A DNA stretch of 10,476 bases from contig JAUNUL010000072.1 of NCBI GenBank assembly GCA_030538175.1, positions 1 to 10,476 of the forward strand, read 5' to 3'. How positions within the stretch are numbered: position 1 is the stretch's first letter; each line of letters opens with the position of its first letter. The position numbers and the translations under genes were made by a program. The notes under the pieces are model-generated. The model was not told the origin of the DNA. It did no database searches and was given only the letters and a program-made list of their open reading frames with translations. This document shows positions 1-5,488 of the stretch, piece after piece. The stretch comes from Propionibacteriaceae bacterium. Its GTDB lineage: Bacteria > Actinomycetota > Actinomycetes > Propionibacteriales > Propionibacteriaceae.

Positions 1-1
1 G

Positions 2-688
2 CACAGTCCCGGACGTGACCCACTGCCGCGGGCGCTGGCGTTGCTGACCGTGCACCCACGGGTGGTCCGTGGCGCCCAGCGGATTCTCGGTCCACGGGTG
101 TGTCTGGCCGCGTCATCCATGACCTTCAAGCACCCCAGCGGTGGACCGCCGGTGCCGCGCCATCGCGACACCTTCATCAACAAGCTACCCGGCCCGCAGC
201 AGCACATCGTGCTCAACATCGATATCTGCATCGACGCGGCGACCGTGGAGACCGGGTGCCTGTGGATGGCGTCGGGGACGCACCAGCTGCTGGATGTGGA
301 GGAGATCGCCGCGCGGGACCCTGGCGACTGGTCGGACATGGTTCCGGTGGAGGGCCAGCCCGGCGACATCGTCTTCCACAACGACCTCACCGTCCATGGC
401 AGCCCGGCGACCGCCCCCCACGACGGGTCGAAGTGGCGCCGGATCGCCCTGTCGGTCTATGTGGACCCGGACGGGCTGCACCAGCACGGCTTTGTCTCCG
501 GCATGAGTGGCGTTCCGGCCTGGGACGTCCTGGCCCTGATGGACCTCATGCAGGACATCGTCAATCTCCGCCAAACGGTCCACGGTGACGTCGACTATGT
601 GATCCCGCCGTGGACACCGCCCGCCGGTTCACCCACCGAGCCACCCGAACAGCCGCCACTGCTCCCATGTGGCACCTGCGTCGACTGA
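2..688 (+). CDS. Phytanoyl-CoA dioxygenase (PhyH) family protein, 5' partial
   Basis: The reading frame is open to the left edge, so the start lies outside; 228 residues are visible. The PhyH family are cytoplasmic non-haem Fe(II) enzymes that use 2-oxoglutarate and O2 to hydroxylate small molecules. The metal-binding facial triad is visible: the HxD motif as H54-R-D56 of the fragment (codons at 161-169) and the distal histidine in NDLTVHGS (H132, codon at 395). Downstream, WRRIALSVYV (R146/R147) supplies the arginine expected to bind the 2-oxoglutarate carboxylate. The GTHQLL segment matches the conserved 'GSH' turn of the family. The C-terminus ends in a proline-rich tail (PPWTPP to PPEQPPLLP). 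Family members are usually about 250-300 residues, so roughly 40-70 N-terminal residues are missing. The substrate cannot be inferred; no neighbour suggests a biosynthetic pathway. The family assignment is firm, the specificity unknown. Confidence 0.85.
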   Translation, partial: HSPGRDPLPRALALLTVHPRVVRGAQRILGPRVCLAASSMTFKHPSGGPPVPRHRDTFINKLPGPQQHIVLNIDICIDAATVETGCLWMASGTHQLLDVEEIAARDPGDWSDMVPVEGQPGDIVFHNDLTVHGSPATAPHDGSKWRRIALSVYVDPDGLHQHGFVSGMSGVPAWDVLALMDLMQDIVNLRQTVHGDVDYVIPPWTPPAGSPTEPPEQPPLLPCGTCVD

Positions 689-721
689 TCTCCGGCCACG
701 GTGGTCCCGCCCGGCACCTCC

Positions 722-727
722 TAGGAT
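722..727 (+). promoter_or_regulatory. Candidate -10 box (TAGGAT) of a leaderless promoter
   Basis: TAGGAT fits the actinobacterial TANNNT -10 element and ends 6 nt before the ATG at 734, so transcription would begin at or next to the A of the start codon. No good -35 box is visible. The overlapping AGGATGAG could instead serve as a ribosome-binding site, and the two readings cannot be separated by sequence alone. Confidence 0.4.
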
Positions 728-733
728 GAGGCC

Positions 734-922
734 ATGAGCCGCGACTCCTATCAAGGACCCTTCGTCAAGGTGATCGGTGATGAGGATCTCCTGCAGCCGA
801 CGCCGGTGCGGATCGGCTGGCTGCTTCTCGGCCTGATCGGGGCAGTGGCGGTCGGGTTCGCGATCGGCTTGGCCGCACCCCGCCGCGACCCGGGCCATCT
901 GCCCCCCGCGTACGAGGGCTGA
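734..922 (+). CDS. Small single-pass membrane protein, 62 aa
   Basis: I do not recognise a family. The protein has an N-terminal hydrophilic part (residues 1-26, with the acidic stretch GDEDLL), one hydrophobic segment (about residues 27-48, IGWLLLGLIG onward, rich in Gly and Ala) and a short charged tail starting PRRDPGH. The double arginine right after the helix suggests that the C-terminus is cytoplasmic by the positive-inside rule. It begins 45 bp after the dioxygenase and ends 5 bp before the acetyltransferase ATG, so it is probably transcribed with the latter. Support for its being real comes from the helix-like hydrophobic block, the tight packing and a start preceded by TAGGAT or AGGATGAG. 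Its function is unknown. Confidence 0.6.
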   Translation: MSRDSYQGPFVKVIGDEDLLQPTPVRIGWLLLGLIGAVAVGFAIGLAAPRRDPGHLPPAYEG

Positions 923-927
923 GCCCC

Positions 928-1575
928 ATGGGCAAGGGCCGCATCCGTCGCCTCGGCGTCGTCGATCTGCATCGCTTGCCGTCCACCTGTCCGGCGTGCC
1001 CGCTCGGGCCGGGACACCAGCCGGGTCTTGATCCGCGCAACCAGGAGATTGCGGCCTGGGCGCGTGCAGCCGATGCCGATTGGGGGTTCAGCGGCCTCGG
1101 CATTGTCCAGGGTGACCGGGTGGTGGCGTACGTCCTGCTCGCCCCACCCCTGCACGTCCCGCGCGTCGGGCCACAGAGCGGGTTCGGGCTGAATCCGGAC
1201 GCGGCAGTCGTGATGGCGCTCCGCGTCCTGCCCGCGTACGCCGGCAGCGGTCTGGGGAGACAACTGATCCAGGGTGCGGCTGCGCGGATGACGCGTACGC
1301 CGTTCGAGGCGCTCGAGGCCCGCGGTGCCCCCGGTGCCACGCCGGGCGCCTGCTGCATTCCACCGGCCGGATTCCTGGAGGCGGTGGGGTTCACGGTGAT
1401 CGATCCGCACCCGGCCCATCCGCGGTATCGCCTCGACCTCGCCCGGACCGTCCGCTGGATGCCCGACCTGCGGCCGGCGGTGGACCGGGTGCTGGATTGG
1501 GTGCGTCCACTGCCCCCCGCGCCCGCTGGGCGGACACACCAGCGACGCGGCGTCCGACTAGGCTCAGCCCCATGA
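928..1575 (+). CDS. GNAT family N-acetyltransferase
   Basis: This is a 215-residue protein of the GCN5-related acetyltransferase fold, which moves an acetyl group from acetyl-CoA to an amine. The acetyl-CoA loop is seen in [15 protein letters not shown] (residues 100-114), followed by a conserved [20 protein letters not shown] block near the C-terminus. It resembles an actinobacterial GNAT group that I recall near parB and trxA in streptomycetes, whose N-terminus carries a 'RRCVFWE' motif; here that position reads [10 protein letters not shown] with Cys21 and Cys24. The basic residue that usually begins the R/Q-x-x-G-x-G/A loop is Ala105. The start at 928 has GAGGG 9 nt upstream, inside the preceding gene. 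The stop overlaps the RraA start (ATGA, 1572-1575), implying translational coupling. The substrate is unknown. The GNAT call is sure; the subgroup match is from memory. Confidence 0.82.
   Translation: MGKGRIRRLGVVDLHRLPSTCPACPLGPGHQPGLDPRNQEIAAWARAADADWGFSGLGIVQGDRVVAYVLLAPPLHVPRVGPQSGFGLNPDAAVVMALRVLPAYAGSGLGRQLIQGAAARMTRTPFEALEARGAPGATPGACCIPPAGFLEAVGFTVIDPHPAHPRYRLDLARTVRWMPDLRPAVDRVLDWVRPLPPAPAGRTHQRRGVRLGSAP
1559..1564 (+). promoter_or_regulatory. Candidate internal -10 box (TAGGCT) before the RraA-like gene
   Basis: TAGGCT (TANNNT type) ends 7 nt before the ATG at 1572, the spacing of a leaderless transcript. No Shine-Dalgarno sequence lies before that ATG, so the gene would be started either by coupling to the overlapping upstream stop or from this promoter. 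The -35 region is unconvincing. Confidence 0.4.
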
Positions 1576-2048
1576 TCGAAGCCTTGGGAACCGCGGATCT
1601 GGTCGACGAGATCGGGCCGGATGTCCGCAGTTGTGATACCCAGTTCCGCACGATGGGTGGTCGCGAGATGTTCGCTGGCCGCATCGTCACCGTTCGTTGT
1701 CACCAGGACAATGCCCTGCTCAAGTCCATCCTGGGCGAGCCGGGTGAGGGTCGCGTGCTCGTCATCGACGGCGGCGGCAGCCTGCACACTGCGCTGGTCG
1801 GTGACGTGATCGCTGAGATCGGCCGATCGAGTGGCTGGTCCGGCGTGATCGTGCATGGCGCGATCCGGGATTCGGCGATCATCCGCGAGATGGAGTTCGG
1901 CGTGAAGGCGCTCGGCACGAACCCCCGCAAGTCCGGCAAGACCGGTGCGGGCGAACGGGACGTGGTGGTCTCCTTCGGCGGGGTCGACTTCGTCCCCGGT
2001 GACGTTCTCTATGCCGACGCCGACGGAATCGTGGTCCGAGCCGAATGA
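1572..2048 (+). CDS. rraA: RraA-like protein (RNase E regulator / HMG-CHA aldolase superfamily)
   Basis: This 158-residue protein has the length and full layout of the RraA family: TADLVDEIG near the start, [19 protein letters not shown] (residues 20-38), CHQDNALLK (43-51), [14 protein letters not shown] (65-78), [14 protein letters not shown] (88-101) and a [13 protein letters not shown] end. E. coli RraA binds RNase E and lowers its activity; other family members are metal-dependent 4-hydroxy-4-methyl-2-oxoglutarate aldolases or oxaloacetate decarboxylases. The catalytic D-x20-R-D core is present as Asp78, Arg99 and Asp100, but acidic residues do not follow at once, so enzyme activity is uncertain. 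The true start is the ATG at 1572: an in-frame upstream start at 1497 lies in the acetyltransferase and its extra residues look unlike the family. The stop overlaps the peptidase start (ATGA, 2045-2048). Confidence 0.9.
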   Translation: MIEALGTADLVDEIGPDVRSCDTQFRTMGGREMFAGRIVTVRCHQDNALLKSILGEPGEGRVLVIDGGGSLHTALVGDVIAEIGRSSGWSGVIVHGAIRDSAIIREMEFGVKALGTNPRKSGKTGAGERDVVVSFGGVDFVPGDVLYADADGIVVRAE

Positions 2049-3958
2049 TCGACGCGACGCCCTATGGCTCGTGGCCCTCACCCATCGGTCCGGAGCTGCT
2101 GACCGCCGGACAGGTGGGTCTTGCGGAGGTGCTGGTCGATGGGGCCGATGTCTATTGGCTCGAGGCGCGCGCCGATCAGGGCGGACGGATCAGCCTGTGG
2201 CGTGAGTCCGACGGGGAGCGGACGGAGATCACACCCGAGCACTATGTGCGCACGACCGTCCACGAATATGGCGGCGGCGCCTTCGATGTCGCCGACGGGA
2301 TCGTGGTCTTCTCCAGCTTCCCCGACAGCGTTGTTCGGGCGATCCGGTCGGGTGCCGATCCGGTCGCGTTGACCGATGGCTCGAAGCGGTACGCCGGCCT
2401 GCGCGTCCACCCGGATCATGACCTCGTGCTCGCGATCCGCGAGGACCACACGGTGCTCGCCGATGGTGCCGCCCAGCCCGCTGCGAGCATCGTCGCGATC
2501 AGCCTCAGCAGGGGCACGGAAACCGTGCTGGTCTCTGGCGCAGACTTCTATGCCGGGGCGACGTTGAGCGCCCAGGGCGACCTCGCCTGGGTGGAGTGGC
2601 AGCACCCGAACATGCCGTGGGACACCACGGCAGTCCGCACGGGTCGGCTCGTCGGTGACGCAGGTTCCTGGGAGCTCACCGACATCACCACCGTCGCGCA
2701 CACCGAGGATGTCTCCGTGGTGCATCCGGCCTGGTTCCCCGATGGCCGCCTGCTCTATCTCAGTGATGACTCCGGCTTCTGGAATTTCCAGGTCTTCGAC
2801 GGGACAGCATCCGAGCCGCTGCTCACCTATCCCGCTGACTTCTGCGGGCCGTCCTGGCAGTTGGTGCGGCCACCGTTCGCGGTGCTGAACGACGAGCGGG
2901 TCCTGTGCACCTGGCTCGAACGCGGGATAGCCCAGTTGGGCTGTCTCCAGGACGGCCAGCTCGAGCCACTGCCCACGCATCAGGTCAGCGTCGATGGGTT
3001 GGCCGCGTCGGCGCAGCGTACGGCCGCGATCCTGGGGTACGCCACCCGCCCGCGCGAGGTTGTTGAGATCCTGCGACCGGCCGGCGAGACGGTCATCCTG
3101 AGGGTGTCCGCGACGGTCGACCTGGACCCGGCGTACCTGTCGACGGCCCAGCCGATCTCGGTGGGGACGCCGCCGGTCCATGCCTGGTACTACCCGCCGA
3201 CCAACCCGCTCCACCACGGGCCGGCTGACGAGCTGCCCCCGTTGCGGGTCCTCTCTCATGGTGGTCCGACCGCGTTCTCCCCGCCGGCTCTGCGGCTGGA
3301 ATACCAGTACTGGACATCCAGGGGGTACGCGGTCGTCGACGTCAATTACGGCGGCTCGACCGGATATGGCCGGGCGTACCGTGACCGCCTGAAGGGACAG
3401 TGGGGCATCGTCGATGTCGCCGATTGCGTGCTGGTGGCCCACGAACTGGCGGTGGCCGGCATGGGTGACCCGCTGCGTACCTACATCGAGGGAGGCTCGG
3501 CCGGCGGCTACACGACCCTGCGTGCGCTCACCTCGACCGACGCTTTCGCGGCGGGCATCAGCTATTTCGGCATCGGTGACCTTGCCGCCTTGGCGCGGGA
3601 TACCCACAAGTTCGAGTCGCGCTATCTGGAGGGCCTGATCGGCCGCTGGCCCGAGGATGCCGACGTGTACGCCGACCGTTCACCGATCCACCACCTCGAT
3701 CAGCTCGCGGCACCGATGCTGATCCTGCAGGGCACCGAAGACCGGGTCGTGCCGCCAAACCAGGCGGAGACGATGGCCGAGGCCGTCCGGGCCAAGGGGC
3801 TGGCGTGTGCGCTGGTGCTCTTCGAGGGCGAGGGCCACGGGTTCCGCAAGGCGGAGTCGATCCACCGCAGCCTGGAAGCCAGCCAGGCGTTCCTCGGTTC
3901 TGTCTTCGGGTTCACCCCGGCAGACGTGGAGGCGGGGTTGGGGCTGCCGGGCGAGTGA
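2045..3958 (+). CDS. S9 family peptidase (prolyl oligopeptidase / acylaminoacyl-peptidase type)
   Basis: This 637-residue serine hydrolase has an N-terminal beta-propeller (about residues 20-370, including the HEYGGGAF blade) and a C-terminal alpha/beta-hydrolase domain (about 390-635). The catalytic triad can be read directly: Ser485 in [11 protein letters not shown], Asp566 in [10 protein letters not shown] and His598 in [15 protein letters not shown] is the usual oxyanion-side loop (HGGP), and [12 protein letters not shown] precedes the nucleophile as in acylaminoacyl peptidases. The opening [13 protein letters not shown] is typical of actinobacterial members. No signal peptide is seen, so it is probably a cytoplasmic oligopeptide or acyl-peptide hydrolase. 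It starts in a 4-base overlap with the RraA-like gene and has no clear ribosome-binding site of its own, so expression is probably coupled. It is the last gene of the forward operon. Exact substrate preference cannot be told. Confidence 0.93.
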   Translation: MIDATPYGSWPSPIGPELLTAGQVGLAEVLVDGADVYWLEARADQGGRISLWRESDGERTEITPEHYVRTTVHEYGGGAFDVADGIVVFSSFPDSVVRAIRSGADPVALTDGSKRYAGLRVHPDHDLVLAIREDHTVLADGAAQPAASIVAISLSRGTETVLVSGADFYAGATLSAQGDLAWVEWQHPNMPWDTTAVRTGRLVGDAGSWELTDITTVAHTEDVSVVHPAWFPDGRLLYLSDDSGFWNFQVFDGTASEPLLTYPADFCGPSWQLVRPPFAVLNDERVLCTWLERGIAQLGCLQDGQLEPLPTHQVSVDGLAASAQRTAAILGYATRPREVVEILRPAGETVILRVSATVDLDPAYLSTAQPISVGTPPVHAWYYPPTNPLHHGPADELPPLRVLSHGGPTAFSPPALRLEYQYWTSRGYAVVDVNYGGSTGYGRAYRDRLKGQWGIVDVADCVLVAHELAVAGMGDPLRTYIEGGSAGGYTTLRALTSTDAFAAGISYFGIGDLAALARDTHKFESRYLEGLIGRWPEDADVYADRSPIHHLDQLAAPMLILQGTEDRVVPPNQAETMAEAVRAKGLACALVLFEGEGHGFRKAESIHRSLEASQAFLGSVFGFTPADVEAGLGLPGE

Positions 3959-3995
3959 GTCGGCTGGCCCGGGTCCGCGTACGCCAACCCGACTC
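3957..3995 (+). terminator. Nested hairpin over the S9 peptidase stop codon
   Basis: GAGTCGG (3957-3963) pairs perfectly with CCGACTC (3989-3995), and inside it TGGC (3965-3968) pairs with GCCA (3983-3986). The outer arm starts within the TGA stop codon. No T-rich run follows, as is common for GC-rich actinobacterial terminators, so termination is an inference from position and stem strength. Confidence 0.4.
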
Positions 3996-4020
3996 GGCCG
4001 AGCCTGCCCATTCGCTGAAC

Positions 4021-4055
4021 CCCGAGGCGGATCCATGCGCTGATCCGCTGGCGGG
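4021..4055 (-). terminator. Candidate terminator of the flavin reductase-like gene
   Basis: GCGGATC (4027-4033) and GATCCGC (4042-4048) form a perfect 7 bp stem with an 8-nt loop. Outer CCCG (4021-4024) and CGGG (4052-4055) add 4 bp across a small internal loop. It lies about 30 bp past the stop of the minus-strand gene in a convergent region, so it may act on both strands. No T-run is present. Confidence 0.35.
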
Positions 4056-4082
4056 TCTATTCGACGAACCCCGGGCGCGGAC

Positions 4083-4694
4083 CTATTCGCCGAAACGGGG
4101 GCGGACGAGATCGAATGCCTCACCGGGCAGGCCCCACTGGATCCGGCCGAGCCGGGAGACCGGGCGCAGGAGCTCATAGCGCGGGTGCGGTTTGCCGTTG
4201 CGTGGTTCGGGATCCAGCACGGCTTCCTCGATCGCGACGCAGACGACACTGCCCAGGACGAGGAACGAATTCCCGACCTCGATGATCCGCTCCAATCGGC
4301 ACTCGATGGCGATGGGAGATTCGGCGACGCGGCTGGGGCGCACGAATCGGGCCGGTTCCGGTGTCACGCCGGCCTCGGTGAATTCGTCATAGCCGGGCGG
4401 GAAGTTGGTCGCGGTCACGTTGGCAGCGTGGGCGAGCTCCTCGGTGACGAGGCAGATCACGAATTCACCAGTCTGACGAATGTTGGCCAGGGTGTCCTTC
4501 TCCGTGACTGACGTGAACTGGACCACGGGCGGTTGGGCCGAGGCGACGGTGAAGAAGGAGTGGGGCGCAAGGTTGGCGACACCGGAGGCCGACATCGTGG
4601 ACACCCAGGCGATCGGTCGCGGCACCACCGACGCCGTGAGCAGCGCATAGCCCCCGTCGGGCGGGAGCTCGCTCACGTCAAAGCTCTGCTTCAT
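4083..4694 (-). CDS. Flavin reductase-like domain protein (FMN-binding split barrel)
   Basis: This 203-residue protein belongs to the flavin reductase-like (DIM6/NTAB) family, cytoplasmic FMN-binding split-barrel proteins that usually reduce free flavin with NAD(P)H or act as the reductase half of two-component monooxygenases. The FMN-binding signature is clear: VVPRPIAWVST (residues 23-33), then GVANLAPHSFFTVAS (38-52), and LANIRQTGEFVICLV in the middle. The C-terminal part (HPRYELLRPVSRLGRIQW) also fits the family. No monooxygenase partner is nearby, so its electron acceptor is unknown. It is divergent from the OsmC gene, 117 bp apart. The start at 4694 has no Shine-Dalgarno sequence but has TAGGAT 7 nt upstream, which suits a leaderless mRNA. 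The last codons and stop are nearly repeated 26 bp further on (see findings). Confidence 0.88.
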   Translation of the reverse strand: MKQSFDVSELPPDGGYALLTASVVPRPIAWVSTMSASGVANLAPHSFFTVASAQPPVVQFTSVTEKDTLANIRQTGEFVICLVTEELAHAANVTATNFPPGYDEFTEAGVTPEPARFVRPSRVAESPIAIECRLERIIEVGNSFLVLGSVVCVAIEEAVLDPEPRNGKPHPRYELLRPVSRLGRIQWGLPGEAFDLVRPRFGE

Positions 4695-4701
4695 TCGCAG
4701 G

Positions 4702-4707
4702 ATCCTA
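4702..4707 (-). promoter_or_regulatory. Candidate -10 box (TAGGAT) of the flavin reductase-like gene
   Basis: Read on the minus strand, TAGGAT ends 7 nt before the ATG at 4694, giving a leaderless arrangement like those at 722, 1559 and 8008. The start has no ribosome-binding site, which supports this reading. The -35 region (about 4725-4730) is weak and overlaps the palindrome at 4727-4739. Confidence 0.5.
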
Positions 4708-4726
4708 CGCGGACCGCCGATGACCA

Positions 4727-4739
4727 GAATCGTCGATTC
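4727..4739. promoter_or_regulatory. Perfect palindrome GAATCG-T-CGATTC, candidate operator
   Basis: Two 6-bp arms with a single central base make a perfect 13-bp inverted repeat. It sits between the divergent flavin reductase and OsmC genes, over the likely -35 region of the minus-strand promoter and about 26 bp upstream of the OsmC -10 box. A dimeric regulator could control both genes from here. The one-base centre rules out an RNA hairpin, so a DNA-binding site is the likelier role. No regulator gene is adjacent. Confidence 0.4.
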
Positions 4740-4765
4740 GCATGGTCTGCCGAACCTCGCGGGGT

Positions 4766-4771
4766 TACAGT
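4766..4771 (+). promoter_or_regulatory. Candidate -10 box (TACAGT) of the OsmC gene
   Basis: GGTTACAGT contains a TANNNT-type box 40 nt before the OsmC start codon, leaving an expected leader of about 30 nt that holds the AAAGGAG ribosome-binding site. The same GGTTACAGT occurs at 9545-9553, 37 nt before the CitE-like gene. No strong -35 box is seen. Confidence 0.45.
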
Positions 4772-4811
4772 GTCGGTTACCAATCGGGAAAAGCCGTCAA
4801 AGGAGCTGGCG

Positions 4812-5267
4812 ATGACCGTGAACCCCAATTCAGTCGTGCATTTGGTTCGCACCGGCCAAGGCCGCTATCTCGCCATGAACCGCAATGGGACCGAGATCGA
4901 GCTCGGCGAAGGTGACAGCGTTTTCTCGCCGGTCGAGTTGCTGCTGGCCGCGCTCGCGGGCTGTGCAGCGCTGGATGTCGAGGCCGCCACGACCCGCGCT
5001 GTTGAACCCGAGGTCTTCAAGGTCGGAGTGCTGGCCAACAAGGGCAGTGCGGGCGGCAACCACCTGGAGGACGTCCAGGTCAACTTCTCGATGCGCTTCC
5101 CCGACACCGAGGAAGGCCGTGAAGCCAAGGCCATGGTCGAACAGGTGCTGCAGCTTTCCCGCGAGCAGCTCGGCACGGTCTGCCGAACGATCGAGAACCC
5201 GACGCCAGTCGACATGACGGTGAAGTTCTGCCAGCCGTTCCGGGAGTCGATGCGGGAAGCATCCTGA
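4812..5267 (+). CDS. OsmC family protein
   Basis: This 151-residue protein is of the OsmC/Ohr superfamily, small dimeric thiol peroxidases that reduce organic hydroperoxides or deal with reactive sulphur species using two cysteines. The first cysteine is Cys51 in SPVELLLAALAGCAALDV (residues 39-56) and the second is Cys124 in LGTVCRTIENPTPV (120-133), the expected motif positions; Cys140 is extra. The remote sequence around Cys124 (TVCRTI, not the CPVSR of Ohr) argues for a general OsmC member rather than Ohr. The start at 4812 is set by AAAGGAG (4799-4805) 6 nt upstream; the frame stays open back to 4533, but that part runs through the divergent gene and looks nothing like OsmC. It is probably a single-gene transcript ending at the hairpins after 5267. 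Confidence 0.9.
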   Translation: MTVNPNSVVHLVRTGQGRYLAMNRNGTEIELGEGDSVFSPVELLLAALAGCAALDVEAATTRAVEPEVFKVGVLANKGSAGGNHLEDVQVNFSMRFPDTEEGREAKAMVEQVLQLSREQLGTVCRTIENPTPVDMTVKFCQPFRESMREAS

Positions 5268-5271
5268 TCCG

Positions 5272-5290
5272 TCGCGATGCTGAATCGCGA
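5272..5290 (+). repeat. Inverted repeat just after the OsmC stop
   Basis: TCGCGAT (5272-5278) and ATCGCGA (5284-5290) are perfect 7-bp arms around a 5-nt loop, starting 5 bp past the stop codon. It may protect the mRNA 3' end or assist the stronger hairpin that follows. Confidence 0.4.
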
Positions 5291-5298
5291 TCGGTGTC

Positions 5299-5319
5299 CA
5301 GCCGGGCGTGGCCCGGCTG
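5299..5319 (+). terminator. Strong hairpin, likely OsmC terminator
   Basis: CAGCCGGGC (5299-5307) pairs perfectly over 9 bp with GCCCGGCTG (5311-5319) around a GTG loop, 32 bp after the OsmC stop codon. It lacks a T-run, but its strength and position between convergent genes make it a good GC-rich terminator candidate. Confidence 0.55.
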
Positions 5320-5386
5320 ATGCCCGCACGCCCTGATCCCAACGTGGGCTGGACGAGATCCACCGTGACCTATGACCCACACGTCA

Positions 5387-5421
5387 ATCGGCCCGCACCC
5401 CCAAGGGGAGTGCGGGCCGAT
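5387..5421 (-). terminator. Strong bidirectional hairpin between osmC and the DUF3352 gene
   Basis: ATCGGCCCGCAC (5387-5398) and GTGCGGGCCGAT (5410-5421) form a perfect 12-bp stem; the 11-nt centre (CCCC, AA, GGGG, A) could fold further. It is 68 bp past the stop of the minus-strand DUF3352-like gene and 120 bp past the OsmC stop, so it can end transcripts from both sides. No T-run follows on either strand. Confidence 0.6.
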
Positions 5422-5488
5422 CGCGTCATCGGTGGATCCTGCGTCAGCAGCTCAGCACCGTGCCAGCAGGCTCAGCGCGCCAGCGAGA

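Noticed and set aside
765..2081. A 438-codon and a 262-codon open frame on the - strand opposite the GNAT and RraA-like genes.
   Set aside because: Both cut across several well-supported + strand genes with 4-base overlaps, and their translations look like random GC-rich sequence.
2078..3607. A 509-codon open frame on the - strand opposite the S9 peptidase.
   Set aside because: The S9 peptidase has a complete catalytic triad on the other strand. The antisense translation is Arg/Gly/Asp-rich with no motif and no ribosome-binding site.
4533..4811. A long N-terminal extension of the OsmC protein in the same frame.
   Set aside because: It runs antisense to the flavin reductase-like gene and through the promoter region; the ATG at 4812 has a strong ribosome-binding site and gives the normal family length.
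5445..5477. Short direct repeat CAGCAGCTCAGC / CAGCAGGCTCAGC after the 5387-5421 hairpin.
   Set aside because: Two imperfect 12-13 base copies in GC-rich intergenic DNA with no spacing pattern are compatible with chance.
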